In this document: one piece after another, positions 16,798 through 26,482 of the stretch
Layout: the number at the start of each line of letters is the position of its first letter
Numbering within the stretch: position 1 is the stretch's first letter
Assembly (NCBI RefSeq): GCF_015221875.1
Contig: NZ_JACYGY010000001.1
Span: forward strand, 2,644,501 to 2,708,500
Direction of reading: 5' to 3'
Length of the DNA stretch: 64,000 nt
DNA from: Dyadobacter subterraneus
GTDB taxonomy: Bacteria > Bacteroidota > Bacteroidia > Cytophagales > Spirosomataceae
The notes under the pieces: model-generated
What the model saw: only the letters and a program-made list of their open reading frames with translations
Databases searched by the model: none
Told to the model about the DNA's origin: nothing
Position numbers and translations under genes: made by a program

Positions 16798-19197
16798 ATG
16801 TTGAAAAATTACTTTCAAATTGCAGCAAGAAATCTCAAAACTAACCGCTCTTATGCCATTCTCAACATCTTCGGATTGGCGTTGGGTATGGCGGGTGCTG
16901 TTTTAATTTTTCTTTTTATCCAATATCATCTGAGTACGGACAGACATCAGCCCGACTTTGATCGTATATACCGAGTCGTTCTGGATCTTCATCTGGACGA
17001 AGGAATTGAGCATGAACAAGGCTCTGCATATGCTTTATCAACTGCGCTTGCTCACGATTATTCTCAAATTGAAAAAGCCGGCTTCATTAGCAAATTGCCA
17101 AATGTAACGCTATCTGCAAACTCAGGCAGTAGTGTAAAACGCTTTATTGAAAAAGATAATGTTGCCTATGCGGACCAGGGTTATATGGATCTGTTTTCGT
17201 TTGACTGGATTCAGAATAACGGTTCAGTTTTGCTGAGTGAGCCTTTTACCGTTGTACTCAGTGAAAAAATGGCACTGAAATATTTTGGTAGGAATGACGT
17301 CATCGGAAAAACATTACGGTTGAACAACGCCCACGATTTAAGAATCGTTGGAATTTTAAAAGATCAGAAAAAACCAACAGATTTTGACTTCAATATTTAC
17401 ATTTCACTTCCTACTTTGAAAAAGCTGGATAGAACGAATTGGCAGGAAGAGTTTGGGTGGATCAGCAGCAGGAATTTTACTTTCATAAAGAAATCAGAAG
17501 GAAGCAGTAGCGCGGATATTGAAAAAGCCCTGAAAAAAAACGGCACAAAATACTATGGGGAAACTTCAAAATATTATCAGCATAAACTGCAACCCTTGTC
17601 CGAAGTCCATTTTGATGAAAGATATGGCGGCGAAATCCGGAAATCTATTTTATGGGTTTTAGCGGGTGTAGGATTTTTTCTTTTGGTTATCGCAAGCATT
17701 AATTTTATAAACCTGGCTACCGCACAAGCGCTGAAAAGATCGAAAGAAATCGGGATAAGGAAAGTTTTAGGAAGTACGAAGAGCCAATTGTTTTGGCAAT
17801 TTATGGCAGAAACTGCTTTGGTGACAATTTTGGCCTCGGTTTTGGCACTGATATTCGTGTTTGCAGTTCTTCCTTCACTTAACAACTGGGCCAATACAAA
17901 GTCATTTTATCCCGGCGTATTATTTCAATTTGAGGTTATTGCCTTCTGGCTTTTGACTATCATAACGGTCATCGGATTTGCAGGGTTTTATCCGGCTGTC
18001 ATTATTTCCGGTTTCAACCCAATTGCGGCTCTCAAAAGCAAGTTGGGCACGCAGCAAATTGGTGGAATAGGGCTCCGACGTTCGCTAATTACCGTTCAGC
18101 TCATTATAGCCCAGATATTGGTTATCGGTACGCTTGTTCTCATACTTCAACTTAAATTTTTCAAAAATGCAGATCTGGGATTTGACCAAAATGCGGTGAT
18201 AACAATTCCTTTACCAAAGTCGGACACAATCCAAAAAACAAAAGATGCATTAAGGAATGACATGCTGCAATATCCTGATATTAAGTCGGTTTCATATCAA
18301 TACGAAGCGCCCACGTCAAGTATGGGATTCGGTGGCTCTGTGCGTTTTGACAATCGGGTGGAGTGGGAAAAGTTTGTAATACGCGACCGTTTTGGAGATG
18401 AAAATTATTTAAAAACGTATAAAATGCCACTGCTGTCCGGTCGCAGTTTAATGAAACGTGATTCCGTTGTTGAGTTTGTGATTAATGAAGAATTGATGAA
18501 ACGGTTAGGTGTACAGGACCCGCAGTTCATTCTTGGTAAACAACTCGAAGATGGTGCTTCCGGTTTTAAAGGGGAAATCGTTGGCGTAGTCAAGAGTTTT
18601 CATTTAAAATCTTTACAGGAAGCCGTAGAGCCTTGTGTGATTTTCGCCAATCCTAAATTATATAAAGAAGTAGCCGTAAAACTGGACACCCGAAATCTGT
18701 CACAATCTATTCAGCATATTAATCAGGCCTGGCAAAAAACTTATCCTGATGAAGTGTTTTCGTATGAATTTGTAGATGAAAAAATAGCGAAATTTTACGA
18801 AAAAGAAGAACAGCTCACTTCGCTGATCAGGTCTTTTGCTATGGTTGCTATCCTGATTTGTTGTCTTGGTTTGTATGGTATGGTTTCGTTTATGGTGACA
18901 CAAAAAACGAAGGAAATCGGAGTCAGGAAAGTGCTGGGCGCCAGTGTTGCTGACATTGTTTCGCTTTTTGGAAAGGAATTTCTGATTTTGGTGGCAGTTG
19001 CATTTTTAATTGCCGCGCCCGTTGCCTGGTTTGCCATGACAAACTGGCTTAATCATTTTGCTTACCGGATTAATCTGGACTGGTGGATTTTGGCGTCGGG
19101 AGGAATTATAATTCTTTTGATTACCCTATTGACTGTTGGTTATAAGGTTGTAACGGCGGCATTAATGAATCCGGTCAAGAGTCTGGCTTCGGAGTAA
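16798..19197 (+). CDS. MacB/FtsX-type ABC transporter permease
   Basis: A 799-residue inner-membrane protein with four membrane segments per half plus large periplasmic MacB-type core domains. The first segment is near residues 20-42 (SYAILNIFGLALGMAGAVLIF). FtsX modules lie at about 285-400 (LATAQALKRSKEIGIRKVLG) and 680-790 (MVTQKTKEIGVRKVLGAS), the repeated KEIGxRKVLG signature. Proteins of this class export peptides, lipids or lipoproteins, or transmit force across the envelope together with a MacB-like ATPase. No ATPase or membrane fusion gene is adjacent, so the partner must be encoded elsewhere. This orphan arrangement is common in Cytophagales. Confidence 0.93.
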   Translation: MLKNYFQIAARNLKTNRSYAILNIFGLALGMAGAVLIFLFIQYHLSTDRHQPDFDRIYRVVLDLHLDEGIEHEQGSAYALSTALAHDYSQIEKAGFISKLPNVTLSANSGSSVKRFIEKDNVAYADQGYMDLFSFDWIQNNGSVLLSEPFTVVLSEKMALKYFGRNDVIGKTLRLNNAHDLRIVGILKDQKKPTDFDFNIYISLPTLKKLDRTNWQEEFGWISSRNFTFIKKSEGSSSADIEKALKKNGTKYYGETSKYYQHKLQPLSEVHFDERYGGEIRKSILWVLAGVGFFLLVIASINFINLATAQALKRSKEIGIRKVLGSTKSQLFWQFMAETALVTILASVLALIFVFAVLPSLNNWANTKSFYPGVLFQFEVIAFWLLTIITVIGFAGFYPAVIISGFNPIAALKSKLGTQQIGGIGLRRSLITVQLIIAQILVIGTLVLILQLKFFKNADLGFDQNAVITIPLPKSDTIQKTKDALRNDMLQYPDIKSVSYQYEAPTSSMGFGGSVRFDNRVEWEKFVIRDRFGDENYLKTYKMPLLSGRSLMKRDSVVEFVINEELMKRLGVQDPQFILGKQLEDGASGFKGEIVGVVKSFHLKSLQEAVEPCVIFANPKLYKEVAVKLDTRNLSQSIQHINQAWQKTYPDEVFSYEFVDEKIAKFYEKEEQLTSLIRSFAMVAILICCLGLYGMVSFMVTQKTKEIGVRKVLGASVADIVSLFGKEFLILVAVAFLIAAPVAWFAMTNWLNHFAYRINLDWWILASGGIIILLITLLTVGYKVVTAALMNPVKSLASE

Positions 19198-19419
19198 GAT
19201 TGTGTCACTCCAACATTAAATTTTGTGCTCAAAAATTAACTCAGGGTTTTAGCCCTGGGTGCCAGATATCTTTATGAGCCAGGCCTTAGCCAGAAACAAA
19301 CTACAATACTTAAAGTCCAGAAATAAACTAAGTCAAAAAAATAAACTGTTTTTTGCTCAATACAACGCAGGGAGTCTTATGTTTAGGGTAAAATTCCTAA
19401 ACATAAATTCTTTGATAAA
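19198..19419. other. Gap with CAGGG/CCCTG hairpin upstream of the alpha-galactosidase-like gene
   Basis: No gene is seen. CAGGG-TTTTAG-CCCTG at 19242-19257 forms a small hairpin, the kind of GGGCTAAAACCC-like word often scattered between bacterial genes. A separate, perfect inverted repeat at 19377-19406 is listed on its own. Confidence 0.45.
19377..19406 (+). promoter_or_regulatory. Perfect 11-bp inverted repeat, candidate operator
   Basis: TTATGTTTAGG and CCTAAACATAA are separated by 8 nt and end 13 nt before the ATG of the alpha-galactosidase-like gene. Spacing and symmetry fit a dimeric regulator site of one helical turn per half-site pair. Alternatively, in RNA it would fold into a hairpin just ahead of the start codon and affect translation. 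No second copy was noticed elsewhere in the window. Confidence 0.5.
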
Positions 19420-21612
19420 ATGAGTGTCAATTTTAAAATCTTAACCTTCCTTTTTTGCTGTGTTTTATTTGATACAAATGCGCAAAATTTCCCGGTTTGG
19501 AAACCAGATCTTGAAAACAAAAAACCCGCAGACTGGCTTGTTCAGCCAATAACCGAAAAAGCCGAAGTATTTAAAAGTCAGGACGGAAAGGATATAGTTT
19601 TGTATAATGGATTACTAAAACGGACTTTTCGGATTACACCGGATCTGGCTTGCGTGGATTTTAAAAATTTATCCAACGGACAGCAGTTGCTGCGGGCCGT
19701 AAAAGCAGAAGCCAGAATCACCATCAACGGCAAAAATTATAATGTCGGCGGTTTGTACGGACAAAAAGAAAATGCTTATTTATTGCCTGAATGGGTCGAC
19801 AAATTTAAAACCTCAGATAGTGCTTTTCATTATGTCAGATACACAACGGAAGAAATAAAACCCTACCTGAATTGGAAAACCGCCATGTGGACAGGAAATA
19901 AGAAAAATGCCACAGGTAAGACCATTTCTTTTTATTATACCTCATCCCTTGCAGCTCTAAAAGGACTGGAAATCGCGGTTCATTATTCACTTTACGACGG
20001 CCTTCCGCTTATCAGTAAATGGGTTACCATTCAAAATAATACAGGCTCTTCGGTTAAAATCGACCAAGTTGTTAACGAAATTCTGGCGGTTGTCGAGGAA
20101 GAAAGTGCAGTGGTAGGAACGCCGGAACAAATGGCAAAGCCTAACGGTATTTATATTGAAAACAATTTTGCTTTCAATAACGCGATGCGTTACCCTTTGA
20201 GCGATCAGGCAACGCATTGGAAAGTCGATCCGCTTTATACGTCGCAGGTCAACTACGATTTTAAAACGCCATGTTTGCTGGAAATTCATCCAAAAAGGGA
20301 TATTGGAATTGTACTTAAAAAAGATGAGTTTTTCGAATCGGTCAGAACGTATGAATTATTAAACGATAAATATGACAGGGAAAGAAATGGGTTGGCGGTA
20401 AGAAAAATGTACCGTGCCATTGCGCCGTGGACTACGAGCAATCCAATTTTTATGCACCTTGTCAGCAAAAATGACCAGGAAGTGCGTACTGCAATTGACC
20501 AGTGTGCCGCAACCGGATATGAAGCCCTGATTTTAAGTTTTGGCAGCCATTGCAACATGGAAGATACAACAGCTGCTAACCTGAAAAAGTGGAAAGAACT
20601 GGCGGATTATGCACATGGCAAAAATATTTTTATCGGTAGTTATTCTTTGTTCAGTTCAAGAAAAATCAGTCCGGAAGATGACGTGATTGATCCGAAAACG
20701 GGAAAACCGGGCGGTGCTTTTTTTGGAAATGCTCCCTGCATGGGAAGTAAGTGGGGACTGGGATATATCGAAACGCTGAAACATTTCATGACCGCCACCG
20801 GCTTTAATATTTTTGAAAATGACGGGCCTTATCCCGGTGATGTATGTGCATCAACAACGCATCCGGGCCACCAGGGACTTGAAGATTCTCAGTGGAAACA
20901 GATGGAGCTTCAAAAAGGATTGTACCGTTGGTGTAATCAAAATGGCGTTTACGTAAACGCGCCGGATTGGTACTTTCTGGATGGTACAAATAAAATTGCG
21001 CTGGGCTACCGGGAAGTAAATTTTTCTCTGTCAAGAGAACAGCAGATGATACTAAACCGCCAGAATATTTTCGATGCCATGTGGAGTGAAATTCCTTCGA
21101 TGGTCTGGGGTTTTGTGCCGCTTACAAAATATCAGGGAGGTGGACCGGAGGCAATTCTGGAACCACTTTCTGAACATCTTGACGCTTACAGACAATTGAT
21201 GATGCAGTATTATGGGGCAGGGATTCAGGCTTGCTATCGCGGTCCACGGTTGTATGATACGGATGTTACAAAAAAGACAGTTATAGAGGTGGTTGACTGG
21301 TACAAAAAATACCGTGATATCCTTAATTCAGACGTTATTCATTTGCGACGTGCGGATGGCCGCGATTGGGATGGCATAATGCATGTTAATCCGGGTTTGA
21401 AAGAAAAAGGATTGGTAATGCTTTACAATCCTTTAAATGAAAGCATCACACGGGATATAAAACTTCCTGTTTATTACACTTCCAAACATGCCGGTTTGAA
21501 AATCAGGGAAAGGGACGGTGTATCCAAAACATATCAGGTTGACAGGGAATTTAACGTGCCGATAAATGTTCAGATCCCGGCCCGAGGATATACCTGGCTG
21601 GTTTTGGAATAG
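19420..21612 (+). CDS. Alpha-galactosidase-like glycoside hydrolase (GH-D clan type)
   Basis: A 730-residue secreted protein with an N-terminal signal peptide (ILTFLFCCVLFDTNAQ). The first about 330 residues form a beta-sandwich-like domain. A TIM-barrel part follows, with YEALILSFGSHCNMED, KNIFIGSYSLFSS, FNIFENDGPYPGDVC (about residue 464; the Asp is a candidate catalytic nucleophile), YVNAPDWYFLDG and a C-terminal sheet domain with GLVMLYNPLNESI. The organisation resembles GH36/GH27-like alpha-galactosidases; the substrate is uncertain. Its position beside two PVC-type dehydrogenase genes and sugar isomerase genes suggests breakdown of a plant or algal glycoside. Confidence 0.7.
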   Translation: MSVNFKILTFLFCCVLFDTNAQNFPVWKPDLENKKPADWLVQPITEKAEVFKSQDGKDIVLYNGLLKRTFRITPDLACVDFKNLSNGQQLLRAVKAEARITINGKNYNVGGLYGQKENAYLLPEWVDKFKTSDSAFHYVRYTTEEIKPYLNWKTAMWTGNKKNATGKTISFYYTSSLAALKGLEIAVHYSLYDGLPLISKWVTIQNNTGSSVKIDQVVNEILAVVEEESAVVGTPEQMAKPNGIYIENNFAFNNAMRYPLSDQATHWKVDPLYTSQVNYDFKTPCLLEIHPKRDIGIVLKKDEFFESVRTYELLNDKYDRERNGLAVRKMYRAIAPWTTSNPIFMHLVSKNDQEVRTAIDQCAATGYEALILSFGSHCNMEDTTAANLKKWKELADYAHGKNIFIGSYSLFSSRKISPEDDVIDPKTGKPGGAFFGNAPCMGSKWGLGYIETLKHFMTATGFNIFENDGPYPGDVCASTTHPGHQGLEDSQWKQMELQKGLYRWCNQNGVYVNAPDWYFLDGTNKIALGYREVNFSLSREQQMILNRQNIFDAMWSEIPSMVWGFVPLTKYQGGGPEAILEPLSEHLDAYRQLMMQYYGAGIQACYRGPRLYDTDVTKKTVIEVVDWYKKYRDILNSDVIHLRRADGRDWDGIMHVNPGLKEKGLVMLYNPLNESITRDIKLPVYYTSKHAGLKIRERDGVSKTYQVDREFNVPINVQIPARGYTWLVLE

Positions 21613-21626
21613 AAATATTTTAACAA

Positions 21627-21670
21627 TCCCAACAAAAAATTGTCAGGTTATTTGTTGGGACCGCTTTTTT
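21627..21670 (+). terminator. Rho-independent terminator after the alpha-galactosidase-like gene
   Basis: TCCCAACAAA pairs perfectly with TTTGTTGGGA (10 bp, 14-nt loop), followed by CCGCTTTTTT. It separates this gene from the cytochrome gene beginning at 21777. Confidence 0.82.
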
Positions 21671-21776
21671 AAAAGAGACGTCATTTTCTCAATTTTTAAG
21701 CAGCTAATAATTAGCATCTTTGCAAAACGACACTTTAATAAAATGCCGGTTAAAATTCCTAAAACCCATTGAACTG

Positions 21777-24020
21777 ATGAAACGAAATTTTTTAAGGACA
21801 GGATTTATCCTGTTCTCAACCCTTTTCTTTACCTGTCGGCAACCAGCGTCAAAATCAAATTTGACTGCTGCTTTCAAGCCGGATCAGGTTGAACAAAATC
21901 CTTCTTCCAAAGTTTTGTCGCCGGAAGAAAGTATGAAAACAATGCATTTACCGGAAGGTTATCATTTGCAATTAGTCGCCAGTGAACCGATGATTCAGGA
22001 ACCAGTTGCGATTGTCTGGGATGGAAATGGCAGGATGTATGTGGCTGAAATGAGAAGTTATATGCAGGACATAAACGGCACCGGAGAACGTTTTCCGACC
22101 TGCCGGATTTCCCGCCTTGAAGACACGGATGGAGATGGAAAAATGGATAAGAGCACGATATTTATTGACAAACTTGTGCTGCCAAGAATGATGCTGACGC
22201 TTGATGACAGGCTGATTGTTAATGAAACTTACACTTACAATCTGCATAGTTATCGTGATACAAATGGCGATGGAATTGCCGATGAGAAAAAACTTGTTTT
22301 CAAAAATGATGCAGAGGATAAGGCAAATCTGGAACATCAGAGAAGCGGACTGATATGGAATACCGACAATTGGATTTATACAACAACGAGTCCGGCGCGT
22401 TACAGGTATACTAATGGAATGCTAGAAGTGGATTCCCTGGCGGACGCTGGCGGACAATGGGGTTTAACGCATGACGATTACGGGAGGTTATTCTTCTCAT
22501 CTGCCGGTGGAGAAACGCCGGCGCTGGATTTTCAGCAAAATCCGATTTATGGAAGACTTGATTTGAAAGACCAGCGTATTGACGATTTTGATATTGTGTA
22601 TCCAATCATTGCGACGCCGGATGTGGAAGGAGGGAAGAAGCGTTTAAAAACAGACAGTACATTGAATCATTTTACTGCTTCCTGTGGACAAACTGTTTAT
22701 CGGGGTGATAAATTACCAGCTGACCTGAAAGGAGATCTGCTGATTTGTGAACCTGTTGGACGGCTGATCCGAAGGGCAAAAGTCTTAAATCAGGAGGGTA
22801 AAACGGTTTTGAAAAATGCCTATGACAAATCGGAATTTATAGCGTCGACGGATATGAACTTCCGGCCGGTTAATATGGATACAGGCCCGGATGGGAATTT
22901 GTACATTGTCGATATGTACCACGGAATAATTCAGGAAGGAAACTGGACAAAGCCGGGAAGTTATCTTCGTCCGCAAATTCTTCGTAAAAACCTTGATAAG
23001 AATATCAACAGAGGAAGAATTTACAGACTTGTTCATGATGACTTCAAGCCGGGAGAAAAACCGGATTTGCTGGATGCAAGTTCAGAAAAGCTGATATCCT
23101 ATTTGTCGCATCCCAACGGTTGGTGGCGTGATAATGCACAGAAATTACTGGTTGTCCGTAATGACAAAACCATAGTGCCGGAACTGGAAGATCTTGCGTT
23201 GGGCAAAAGAAGTTTTTGGCAGAAACTGGCTTTCTGGAAATCAAAGCCTGCACCTATTGCAAAAGTTCATGCCTTATGGACGTTGGAAGGTTTGAAAAGT
23301 ATCAACGAAAATATCCTGATCTCTGCTTTGAAAGATACTGATCCGCAGGTCAGAAAAACTGCTGTGAAAATCAGTGAAATGTATTTGAAAAAGAAAGAAG
23401 CACCGATTCTGTCCTCTTTGGAACCTCTGAAAAATGACCTGAATGCAGACGTCAAAATTCAGCTTGCGGCTTCTCTTCGATATAGTAAAAATGACAAAGC
23501 ACGGGCGATTTTAAAAGAGCTGATAGATCGAAATAATTCTAATGAATTGTTGTTTGTCACAGCGTCAAGAAGCTTGAATGAAGCGGACCCTGAGATGCAG
23601 GATTTGCTGCTGAAAACGGCAAAAATGAGAGGTGATGACAAAGAACTGGTATTTGCCGGAGCTGCGATTTTCAGACAATTCTGTTCTATTTGTCATGGAC
23701 TGGATGGCAAAGGTTTACCGTCAGAAGTGGCGCCACCATTAGCTGGTTCGCCGAGGGTTAATGGAAACAAAAACGTTTTGATCAGTATTATTCTCAACGG
23801 GCTGACAGGGCCGGTTAACAATAAAAATTATTCCGGAACCATGGTTGCCCTGGGAAATAATGATGACGAATACATTGCTTCGGTAGCCAGTTTCATCAGA
23901 ACCGGACTTGGCAATCAGGGCGGGTTAATTCAGGATCGCGATGTTGAAAAAGTAAGGAAAAGGGTAGGGGGCAGAGAAACGCCCTGGACTCTGGATGAAC
24001 TGAAACAGCTTCATCAATAA
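21777..24020 (+). CDS. PVC-type dehydrogenase beta-propeller with HEAT repeats and c-type haem
   Basis: The ATG at 21777 gives a 747-residue exported protein beginning MKRNFLRTGFILFSTLFFTC; Cys20 could be lipidated. An upstream in-frame start at 21720 would bury this signal. The dehydrogenase-like beta-propeller includes EGYHLQLVASEPMIQEP, NGRMYVAEMRSYM and DTDGDGKMD / DTNGDGIADEKK loops. A HEAT-like region spans about 430-620, and the C-terminal haem domain has FCSICHGLDGKG (CxxCH near 634) with a distal Met region. It is a paralogue in architecture of the protein at 10607, but lacks the DUF6807 domain. It is likely a periplasmic sugar or alcohol oxidase/dehydrogenase with a haem acceptor; the reaction is not proven. 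Confidence 0.87.
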   Translation: MKRNFLRTGFILFSTLFFTCRQPASKSNLTAAFKPDQVEQNPSSKVLSPEESMKTMHLPEGYHLQLVASEPMIQEPVAIVWDGNGRMYVAEMRSYMQDINGTGERFPTCRISRLEDTDGDGKMDKSTIFIDKLVLPRMMLTLDDRLIVNETYTYNLHSYRDTNGDGIADEKKLVFKNDAEDKANLEHQRSGLIWNTDNWIYTTTSPARYRYTNGMLEVDSLADAGGQWGLTHDDYGRLFFSSAGGETPALDFQQNPIYGRLDLKDQRIDDFDIVYPIIATPDVEGGKKRLKTDSTLNHFTASCGQTVYRGDKLPADLKGDLLICEPVGRLIRRAKVLNQEGKTVLKNAYDKSEFIASTDMNFRPVNMDTGPDGNLYIVDMYHGIIQEGNWTKPGSYLRPQILRKNLDKNINRGRIYRLVHDDFKPGEKPDLLDASSEKLISYLSHPNGWWRDNAQKLLVVRNDKTIVPELEDLALGKRSFWQKLAFWKSKPAPIAKVHALWTLEGLKSINENILISALKDTDPQVRKTAVKISEMYLKKKEAPILSSLEPLKNDLNADVKIQLAASLRYSKNDKARAILKELIDRNNSNELLFVTASRSLNEADPEMQDLLLKTAKMRGDDKELVFAGAAIFRQFCSICHGLDGKGLPSEVAPPLAGSPRVNGNKNVLISIILNGLTGPVNNKNYSGTMVALGNNDDEYIASVASFIRTGLGNQGGLIQDRDVEKVRKRVGGRETPWTLDELKQLHQ

Positions 24021-24063
24021 TATCTGTTATTTGAAATTACTTACCATAGATAATTACCACAAA

Positions 24064-25260
24064 ATGACTTCCAAATTTTCTGTAACAAGGCTGGATTCTA
24101 TAGACATTTTCAGAGCGTTGACTATGTTTCTAATGATTTTCGTAAATGATCTCTGGACACTTGAAGGTGTTCCTAAATGGTTGGAACACAGCGCGGCCAA
24201 AGATGATGCCATGGGTTTTTCCGATATTATTTTTCCATGTTTTCTTTTTATCGTAGGCCTTTCGATTCCTTTTGCCATAGCAAACAGAAAGTCAAAAGGT
24301 GACAGCGATCTGACCATTGGAAGGCACATTGTTGAACGCACAATTGCTCTTCTTTTGATGGGAATTTTTACTGTTAATCTTGAAAGTGCTAATGACGGAA
24401 TGATTATCAGTAAATATGTCTGGGAAATCTTCATGGTTATAGCTTTCTTTTTAATCTGGAATGTTTATCCTGAAAAACCGGAAAATAAATCAATTTACAG
24501 GCTCCTGAAATTTATCGGGCTTCTGATTTTGATCGGACTTGCGGTAATTTATAAAGGCGGAGAAGCTGATAATATTGTCTGGATGAAAACGCATTGGTAT
24601 GGTATTCTCGGCTTGATTGGCTGGACTTATCTGATCTGTGCATTCGTTTATTTGATAGTCGGCGATAATGTTGCGTTAGTTGTTCTTGCCTGTGTGTTTT
24701 TTGCGATTTTTAATATGGCAGAGTTTTCCGGTGCACTTGGTTTTCTTCATAGAATTAGACCACATGTCTGGATAGTTGGCAGTGGATCTATGCCTGGATT
24801 AGCAATGGGCGGGATTCTAGCTTCTGTTATTTATAGAAAATATTCTAAACAGATGTCATCTACAACGTTTTTACTTATTTTAATTGGCCTTGGAATAGTA
24901 TCATTTATTTATGGCTTTGGAACGAGACCGTTTTGGGGAATTTCCAAAATAAGGGCAACACCGGCCTGGGTTGGAATTTGCAGCGGGATCAGCTTTGTTG
25001 CTTTTGCCTTTTTCTATTGGTTAACCGATTTGCAGGGAAAAAAAGACTGGGCAAAAATTCTGAAACCTGCCGGTACTTCCACACTTACCTGCTATCTGAT
25101 TCCTTATGTTTGGTATGCGGTAGTTACATTGGCAGGAATCAGTTTGCCGATTTTTCTTAGAACTGGTATCATCGGTATTATCAAATCGCTGCTTTTCTCA
25201 TTGATCATTGTTTTAATCACAGGATTGATAAACAAGATTGGTATAAAACTTAAAATCTAA
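24064..25260 (+). CDS. DUF5009 / heparan-alpha-glucosaminide acetyltransferase-like membrane protein
   Basis: A 398-residue integral membrane protein with about ten hydrophobic segments. The N-terminal signature RLDSIDIFRALTMFLMIFVN and FPCFLFIVGLSIPFAIANR match the DUF5009 family (COG4299), related to lysosomal heparan-alpha-glucosaminide N-acetyltransferase. The ATG at 24064 is preferred because 24031 would add an odd hydrophilic extension. In bacteria these proteins are thought to transfer acyl groups to extracytoplasmic sugars, but this is inferred. It follows the haem dehydrogenase gene by 43 nt and is probably co-transcribed. Confidence 0.85.
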   Translation: MTSKFSVTRLDSIDIFRALTMFLMIFVNDLWTLEGVPKWLEHSAAKDDAMGFSDIIFPCFLFIVGLSIPFAIANRKSKGDSDLTIGRHIVERTIALLLMGIFTVNLESANDGMIISKYVWEIFMVIAFFLIWNVYPEKPENKSIYRLLKFIGLLILIGLAVIYKGGEADNIVWMKTHWYGILGLIGWTYLICAFVYLIVGDNVALVVLACVFFAIFNMAEFSGALGFLHRIRPHVWIVGSGSMPGLAMGGILASVIYRKYSKQMSSTTFLLILIGLGIVSFIYGFGTRPFWGISKIRATPAWVGICSGISFVAFAFFYWLTDLQGKKDWAKILKPAGTSTLTCYLIPYVWYAVVTLAGISLPIFLRTGIIGIIKSLLFSLIIVLITGLINKIGIKLKI

Positions 25261-25286
25261 TTATTGCAATAAGTCAAATGACGGAC

Positions 25287-25330
25287 ATCCAGGAAGTCTA
25301 GATTAATGATCTGCACTACCTGGATACAGT
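25287..25330 (+). terminator. Possible terminator after the DUF5009 gene
   Basis: ATCCAGG and CCTGGAT are the outer arms of an imperfect stem-loop that also pairs AGAT/ATCT inside, followed by a short ATTTTTG. The stem is interrupted, so the call is moderate. Confidence 0.5.
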
Positions 25331-25424
25331 CATTTTTGTACTTAAAACTTTCATTTTTTATGAGTGGTATATTTTCAGGTATTTTACTTTATAGTTTGAA
25401 ATCTGTTTATAAAATCATCTCAGA

Positions 25425-26261
25425 ATGAATACACGACGGGAATTTGTTAAAAAAGGAGTTGCCGGCTTAATGGCCGGTTCTGTGGTTTCCTTGCCGGAAA
25501 CCTTTTCTGCGCAGGCAAAAGAGAAAAAAGAAGATTTATTCAAGCTCGCTATGGCTGGTTTCAGTTTCGTGAATTTCAGTCTGGACCAGTCGCTTGAAAT
25601 GATGAAGAAAACAGATGTGCATTACCTTTGCATCAAAGATTTTCATCTTCCCTATGCCAGCACTGCCGAACAAATCACAGCTTTTCATGAAAAATTGAAA
25701 CAATCGGGTGTAACTGGTTATGCAGTTGGACCGATATATGCAAAATCAAAAACGGAAATTGATAACTCCTTTGATTATGCCAAGAGAGTGGGCGTGAAAT
25801 TGATCGTGGGTATTCCCAATCATGAGGATTTGCCTTACGTTGCCAAAAAAGTAAAAGAAACAGGAATTCGTTATGCCATTCATATTCACGGTCCGGGCGA
25901 CAAACTGTATCCAAATGCAATGTCGGTTTACGAGTTGATTAAAAATCTTGATCCGGGTGTTGGAATATGTTTTGATATGGGCCACGACGCAAGATATGGC
26001 AATGACCCGATCGCGGATCTGGAAAAATACCAAAAAAGGATTTTTGACCTACACTTGAAAAATGTTACGTCCGCTACGCCTGGTGGTACTACCTGCGAGC
26101 TTGGACGTGGGGTAATTGATGTTCCCCTGTTCATAAAAACGCTCCGGAAAATAAAATATTCCGGCATGTGCAGCCTCGAATATGAGAAGGATATGAAAGA
26201 TCCACTGGCGGGAATTGCAGAATCTGTCGGTTATTATAAAGGTGTTTGTGATGCGATTTGA
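25425..26261 (+). CDS. Tat-exported sugar phosphate isomerase/epimerase-like protein
   Basis: A 278-residue protein with twin-arginine signal TRREFVKKGVAGLMAG, then a xylose-isomerase-like TIM barrel. Key points are VHYLCIKDFHLPYA, YAIHIHGPGDKLYPN (metal His), GICFDMGHDARYG, IFDLHLKNVTSATPGGTTC and MCSLEYEKDM. It is distinct in sequence from the 335-residue isomerase at 14500 and lacks its Pro/Ala insert. As an exported enzyme it probably acts on a non-phosphorylated sugar or keto-sugar, consistent with the nearby haem-linked sugar dehydrogenase candidates. This functional pairing is inference from context. Confidence 0.88.
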   Translation: MNTRREFVKKGVAGLMAGSVVSLPETFSAQAKEKKEDLFKLAMAGFSFVNFSLDQSLEMMKKTDVHYLCIKDFHLPYASTAEQITAFHEKLKQSGVTGYAVGPIYAKSKTEIDNSFDYAKRVGVKLIVGIPNHEDLPYVAKKVKETGIRYAIHIHGPGDKLYPNAMSVYELIKNLDPGVGICFDMGHDARYGNDPIADLEKYQKRIFDLHLKNVTSATPGGTTCELGRGVIDVPLFIKTLRKIKYSGMCSLEYEKDMKDPLAGIAESVGYYKGVCDAI

Positions 26262-26398
26262 TGATAATTATAGCGTTCAAATAAGTTAAAACACGTTTTT
26301 TGATTCATTTGCAATTTAGAAAAGACTGATAAACAACTGTTTAAGTTTTTGTAGTTTATTTTCATTTTTTTCTGGTACTCAAAAGAGTCTTAAAACGC

Positions 26399-26406
26399 TA
26401 CTTTTG
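26399..26406 (+). promoter_or_regulatory. Candidate -7 element (TACTTTTG) of pgi
   Basis: TACTTTTG matches the TAnnTTTG consensus, about 77 nt before the pgi ATG. No clear TTG is present at the -33 position. Confidence 0.35.
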
Positions 26407-26482
26407 TGTTAAGGTAATAGTGGTCTTTGTAAAAACGGCCTAAATTTTCAACTGATTTTTAAACAATAAATTCGTTAAACTC

